The position numbers and the translations under genes are program-made. 6,775 bases of DNA from positions 1 to 6,775 of the forward strand of contig JAFAHH010000967.1 in the NCBI GenBank assembly GCA_019237355.1, read 5' to 3'. This document shows positions 5,530 to 6,775 of the stretch, one piece after another (positions within the stretch are counted from its first letter, which is position 1; each line of letters begins with the position of its first letter). The notes below the pieces were generated by a model. That model did not search any database. It was given only the letters and a program-made list of their open reading frames with translations, and had not been told where the DNA came from. Origin of the DNA: Acetobacteraceae bacterium. Its GTDB lineage: Bacteria > Pseudomonadota > Alphaproteobacteria > Acetobacterales > Acetobacteraceae.

Positions 5530-6775
5530 GCTCGCATCTCCAGGGCTTTGGCCAAAGCGGGATGTTCGCGGGCGTAATCAGCGAGGGCGATTCCTGCGAT
5601 AGCGGCTTCCCAAGCCTCGCGCATCGCGGTGACCCCGGCGGCGACGCCATCGGGATGCGCCACGATGCCGCCCCCGGCGGTGACGATAAGGTCGGTTGAG
5701 CCTAGCGCGGCATAGGTTCCGGGGGCTTGTTTCGCGGTCTGGCCGGAGGAGAAGACCGGCATCACCGTGCAGGGTTTACTATCGAACAGGGGGGTTAGGC
5801 AGCATCGGGCCGAGGCGATCACGCTCTCGTCCGATTCGGCGAACTTGCTCTGTAATCCATTGACGTGCATGTGATCGGCGCCGGCGAGCCGCCAGATTTT
5901 CTGCCAGGCCACATAAGACCAGCCGAGCAGGGGATGGCGGGAGAGATAACCCCAGCCGTTGCGGTGCGCATGGATCGGCAGTTCGCTGAAGCGGGCCAGT
6001 TCGAGCATTCCGACGAGCCCGATGGAGTTCAGGCTCGCCATCAGGCAGGTGGCGCCGTGGGTCAGCAGAATGTCGTGTCGCCGACGCATCTGATCCAGCT
6101 CGCCGGTCAGGTTGAATGCGAACATTACCTTTTTGCCGGTACGATCGGCATGCGCGTTGATGACGCGCATCACGCAGCGCACGCGCTCCTCGAACGGGCA
6201 GCTTGGGCCGTCGGACTGGAGCTCATCGTCTTTGATGAAATCGATCCCGGCTTCGCAAAGGGTCCTAGTTAGGGCCGCCGTGTCCTCGGGCCGAAGGCCG
6301 ACGCTCGGCTTGATGATCGTGCCGATGAGCGGGCCATTCTCGACCCCCGCGAGCCGGCGCGTGCCGGGGATCCCGAATTTCGGGCCCGGATAGCTGGCCG
6401 CGAAAGGCTCCGGCAACCGCAGGTCAAGCAGGCGCAGCCCGGATAGCTGTTTCAGCTCGAAAAGATTTCCCGCTATTGTGGCGAGCAGATTGGGAAGTGA
6501 AGGACCCAGATTCTCGAGCGGCCATGAGAGTGTGACCAGAGCCCGGCGCCATCTCGCGGGCTTCTCCTTCGGGGTTGCAGCCATTGGTAGGGACGGCTCG
6601 GGAACTTCATCGTCTAAGAGACGGAGCGCTTCGAGCCGGGCAGCTGCGCGGGCCTTCAGTTCCGGCGTCTCCCCGGGAACCGGAAGGAAGGTTCCGCTGG
6701 ACTGCTCGCCTGCCATGGATTCGGCGGCCTGACGGGGATCGAAGGCGGTTTCGATCAGGTAGTCAGCTTCTATAC
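5526..6775 (-). CDS. RuBisCO-like protein (form IV), probable sugar-acid-phosphate decarboxylase/transcarboxylase (OiaX/OiaT-like), 5' end off window
   Basis: About 415 residues are visible; the stop is TGA 5526-5528. The ATG at 6714-6716 is internal: the frame stays open to the edge and encodes IEADYLIETAFDPRQAAES, the normal RuBisCO N-terminal start, so the true start lies beyond. Numbering from that Met, active-site counterparts (aligned by eye to spinach RuBisCO) are E4 (E60), T9 (T65), N84 (N123), K136 in GTIIKPS (K175), the KDDE box 162-165 (carbamylated K201, D203, E204), H251-R252 (H294-R295), H284 (H327), K291 (K334) and GGG 348-350. Substitutions include S for K177, W for H298 and Q for G381. 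Metal and carbamate ligands are kept but the site is not that of a true carboxylase. With a coupled DUF1537 kinase, it probably acts on 3-oxo-isoapionate 4-phosphate, by decarboxylation (OiaX) or transcarboxylation/hydrolysis (OiaT). I cannot tell which. Confidence 0.9.
   Translation of the reverse strand, partial: IEADYLIETAFDPRQAAESMAGEQSSGTFLPVPGETPELKARAAARLEALRLLDDEVPEPSLPMAATPKEKPARWRRALVTLSWPLENLGPSLPNLLATIAGNLFELKQLSGLRLLDLRLPEPFAASYPGPKFGIPGTRRLAGVENGPLIGTIIKPSVGLRPEDTAALTRTLCEAGIDFIKDDELQSDGPSCPFEERVRCVMRVINAHADRTGKKVMFAFNLTGELDQMRRRHDILLTHGATCLMASLNSIGLVGMLELARFSELPIHAHRNGWGYLSRHPLLGWSYVAWQKIWRLAGADHMHVNGLQSKFAESDESVIASARCCLTPLFDSKPCTVMPVFSSGQTAKQAPGTYAALGSTDLIVTAGGGIVAHPDGVAAGVTAMREAWEAAIAGIALADYAREHPALAKALEMRA
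5538..5541 (-). promoter_or_regulatory. Ribosome binding site of the DUF1537 kinase, inside the RLP gene
   Basis: GGAG within the last RLP codons, 8 bases before the ATG at 5529. With the ATGA overlap it indicates coupled translation of RLP and kinase. Confidence 0.55.

Noticed and set aside
5526..6775. True CO2-fixing RuBisCO large subunit
   Set aside because: K177, H298 and G381 counterparts are changed, there is no small-subunit or phosphoribulokinase gene nearby, and the partner is a sugar-acid kinase.

Overview
The window looks like a fragment of a GC-rich proteobacterial chromosome. An alphaproteobacterium such as a Rhodospirillales, Sphingomonadales or Rhizobiales member seems most likely, judged from codon use, close operon packing and the gene families; nothing in it fixes the genus. 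It holds two catabolic gene blocks on the minus strand, separated by about 0.9 kb of different character that carries one lone plus-strand gene.

Right block (3337-6775, minus strand, read right to left): a RuBisCO-like protein (RLP, no carbon fixation expected) whose 5' end runs off the window, then a DUF1537 four-carbon-acid-sugar-kinase family protein that overlaps it by 4 bases (ATGA), then an NAD-type short-chain dehydrogenase 30 bases downstream. RLP next to a DUF1537 kinase is the signature of sugar-acid catabolism of the 3-oxo-isoapionate (D-apionate) type. There a kinase phosphorylates a 3-oxo sugar acid and the RLP decarboxylates or transcarboxylates it. The exact substrate here is inferred, not shown.

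Middle (2461-3336): the intergenic region upstream of the left block carries a perfect 10-bp inverted repeat plus a further direct copy of its arm. Next comes an orphan plus-strand gene for a 142-residue protein of unknown function, basic at its N-terminus and acidic at its C-terminus, at about 54% GC. A run of stem-loops follows, where that gene and the dehydrogenase converge.

Left block (1-2460, minus strand): an M24-family metallopeptidase-fold enzyme with all metal ligands, then the C-terminal remnant of a GntR/FCD regulator whose DNA-binding half is missing, then an ACS-family (hexuronate-transporter-like) MFS permease. The permease start overlaps the regulator stop by ATGA, and its C-terminus is cut by the left edge. 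The two blocks may serve related uptake and breakdown of an acidic carbohydrate or its conjugate, but the window does not prove that they work together.

No tRNA, rRNA, CRISPR array or intact transposase was seen.
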